The notes under the pieces are model-generated. The model made no database searches. It was not told the origin of the DNA and saw only the letters and a program-made list of their open reading frames with translations. Positions 62,876 to 64,000 of a stretch of 64,000 nt of DNA are shown piece by piece. Position 1 is the first letter of the stretch. Each line of letters starts with the position of its first letter. Position numbers and translations under genes: made by a program. Origin of the DNA: Adhaeretor mobilis (GTDB lineage Bacteria > Planctomycetota > Planctomycetia > Pirellulales > Lacipirellulaceae); NCBI RefSeq assembly GCF_007741515.1, contig NZ_CP036263.1, positions 3,893,178-3,957,177 of the forward strand, given 5' to 3'.

Positions 62876-64000
62876 GTGGCTTCAGGCAAAATCCCACACG
62901 TGGCACTACTCATCGAAACCTCGCGCGAGTACGCGCGCGGCCTCTTGCGTGGCGTCGCCCGCTACCACCAAGAACATGGACCCTGGTCCATATACTTCGA
63001 ACCTCACGGCCTGAACGACCCAGCCCCTACTTGGCTAAAGAACTGGCAGGGCGATGGCATCTTGGGTCGCATCCAAGACCGGCACATGGCCGACGCGATT
63101 ATCGAATCGGGAATTCCTGCCGTCGATCTGCGCGGCGTGCATCCCGATCTGGAATTCCCATTTATCGGTGTCGATAACCGGCCCGTGTCCGAACTCGCTT
63201 TTGATCACCTCCAAGATTGCGGACTTCGGCACTTCGCATTTTGTGGTACGCCGCGCGGCGAGAATCCGAACCAAGACCGGCGCTGCGATTACTTTGTCGA
63301 TCATGTTGAGCAGGCCGGCTTCCAGTGCCAGGTATTCCTCGACGAGCAAAAGCCTGGAAGCTCAATGAGCTGGGAGCGTCAACAGGAACGCATTGCCAAG
63401 TGGCTCGTCAAATTGCCCAAGCCGGTTGGAATCATGACGTGCCACGACGATCGTGGGCATCAGGTTCTCGATGCGTGTCGTCGGGCGGAACTGCGGATCC
63501 CCGATGAAGTCGCCGTGCTGGGGGTCGATAACGACGTGTATCTTTGCAAGTTGGCGACACCTCAATTGAGCTCCATCGATGTGAACCCCAGTCGTATTGG
63601 CTATGAGGCCGCAGCGCTACTGGCTCGAATCATGGATGGCGAGAGTCCTCCGACTGAGCCCGTACTACTTGGTCCCCCGCGGGGCGTGGCGGCTCGGCAA
63701 TCGACCGACATGCTTTCGGTTGAGGACGAGGAGGTTGCTATCGCCATTCGTTACATTCGTGAACATGCCATCGAAGGCATCAAGGTGAGCGAAGTCGTCC
63801 GTCGTGCCAAGAAGTCTCCGAGCACGCTCGAACGCCGCATAAAGCGGCTTCTTGGTCGTACGATCAAAGCAGAAATCACGCGTGTGAAGCTAGTTCGTGC
63901 CAAACGCCTGCTAAGCGAAACGGAACTACCAATCGCTAAGATTGCCATCCGCAGTGGCTTTAGCGAGCCGAAGTACTTTTGCGATGTGTTCCGCAAGAAC
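62876..64000 (+). CDS. XylR-like transcription regulator (LacI-type sensor plus AraC-type HTH), partial
   Basis: From the GTG at 62876 a frame of 375 codons runs off the right edge, so the C-terminus is missing. The N-terminal and middle part is a periplasmic-binding-protein-like sensor of the LacI/GalR type: VALLIETSREYARGLLRGVA, FPFIGVDNRPVSELAFDHLQ, GIMTCHDDRGHQVLDACRRA and EVAVLGVDNDVYLCKLATPQ. The C-terminal part is an AraC-type double helix-turn-helix (AIRYIREHAIEGIKVSEVVR; LPIAKIAIRSGFSEPKYFCD). This is the domain order of the xylose regulator XylR. The divergent sugar-isomerase-like gene and transporters are its likely targets; the inducer sugar is unknown. Confidence 0.9.
   Translation, partial: MASGKIPHVALLIETSREYARGLLRGVARYHQEHGPWSIYFEPHGLNDPAPTWLKNWQGDGILGRIQDRHMADAIIESGIPAVDLRGVHPDLEFPFIGVDNRPVSELAFDHLQDCGLRHFAFCGTPRGENPNQDRRCDYFVDHVEQAGFQCQVFLDEQKPGSSMSWERQQERIAKWLVKLPKPVGIMTCHDDRGHQVLDACRRAELRIPDEVAVLGVDNDVYLCKLATPQLSSIDVNPSRIGYEAAALLARIMDGESPPTEPVLLGPPRGVAARQSTDMLSVEDEEVAIAIRYIREHAIEGIKVSEVVRRAKKSPSTLERRIKRLLGRTIKAEITRVKLVRAKRLLSETELPIAKIAIRSGFSEPKYFCDVFRKN

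Overview
The window looks like a chromosome segment of a planctomycete, most likely order Pirellulales. This rests on protein families typical of that group: pilin-like DUF1559 proteins, a DUF1501 plus DUF1549/DUF1553 cytochrome-type pair, PEP-CTERM proteins with dockerin-like calcium loops, a DUF1580 protein and an ECF sigma/FecR pair. No species can be named from the sequence alone.

Bases 1-31,000 are chromosomal backbone, mostly on the minus strand. In order they hold: a TolC-like protein cut by the window edge; an NtrC-type histidine kinase/response regulator pair next to a DUF1559 gene that has a near-perfect sigma-54 promoter; an operon of a FAD/Fe-S D-lactate-type dehydrogenase, a LarA-like protein and an ABC ATPase; a creatininase-family gene; DUF1501 and DUF1553 genes; an SDR; a two-domain class II aldolase; two Tat subunits; a TolQ/TolR-like proton-channel module with a TPR protein and a proline/glutamate-rich alpha/alpha-toroid protein; a lipoprotein; a BON protein; and a thioredoxin-like protein. 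tRNA-Ile(GAT) and tRNA-Ala(TGC) close this part.

Bases 31,270-56,445 form an integrative element of about 25.1 kb. The 45 bases from the anticodon loop to the 3' end of tRNA-Ala are repeated exactly at 56,401-56,445, and a tyrosine integrase sits just inside the left copy. The left part carries the integrase, an unknown gene, a DUF1580 gene, an ORF-less group II intron and an intact ISAs1-family insertion sequence with a 10-bp target duplication. The cargo is a carbohydrate-use cluster: phosphomannose isomerase-like, GH42-like beta-galactosidase, a clan-A hydrolase with a DUF4214-like tail, an SSS symporter and a possible GH86-like secreted hydrolase. An ECF sigma/FecR pair heads it. On the opposite strand are PEP-CTERM proteins, a DUF1559 protein and a lipoprotein. 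A two-box motif, GTCCTA...GTCCT with the boxes starting exactly 20 bases apart, lies upstream of the sigma gene and of both PEP-CTERM units. It suggests a self-contained, autoregulated sigma regulon that travels with the element.

Bases 56,446-64,000 return to backbone: a PL14-like PEP-CTERM protein, a tandem pair of Nramp-fold transporters without the usual metal-binding residues, a decayed SDR fragment, an exported sugar-isomerase-like TIM barrel protein and, divergent from these, a XylR-like regulator cut by the window end.
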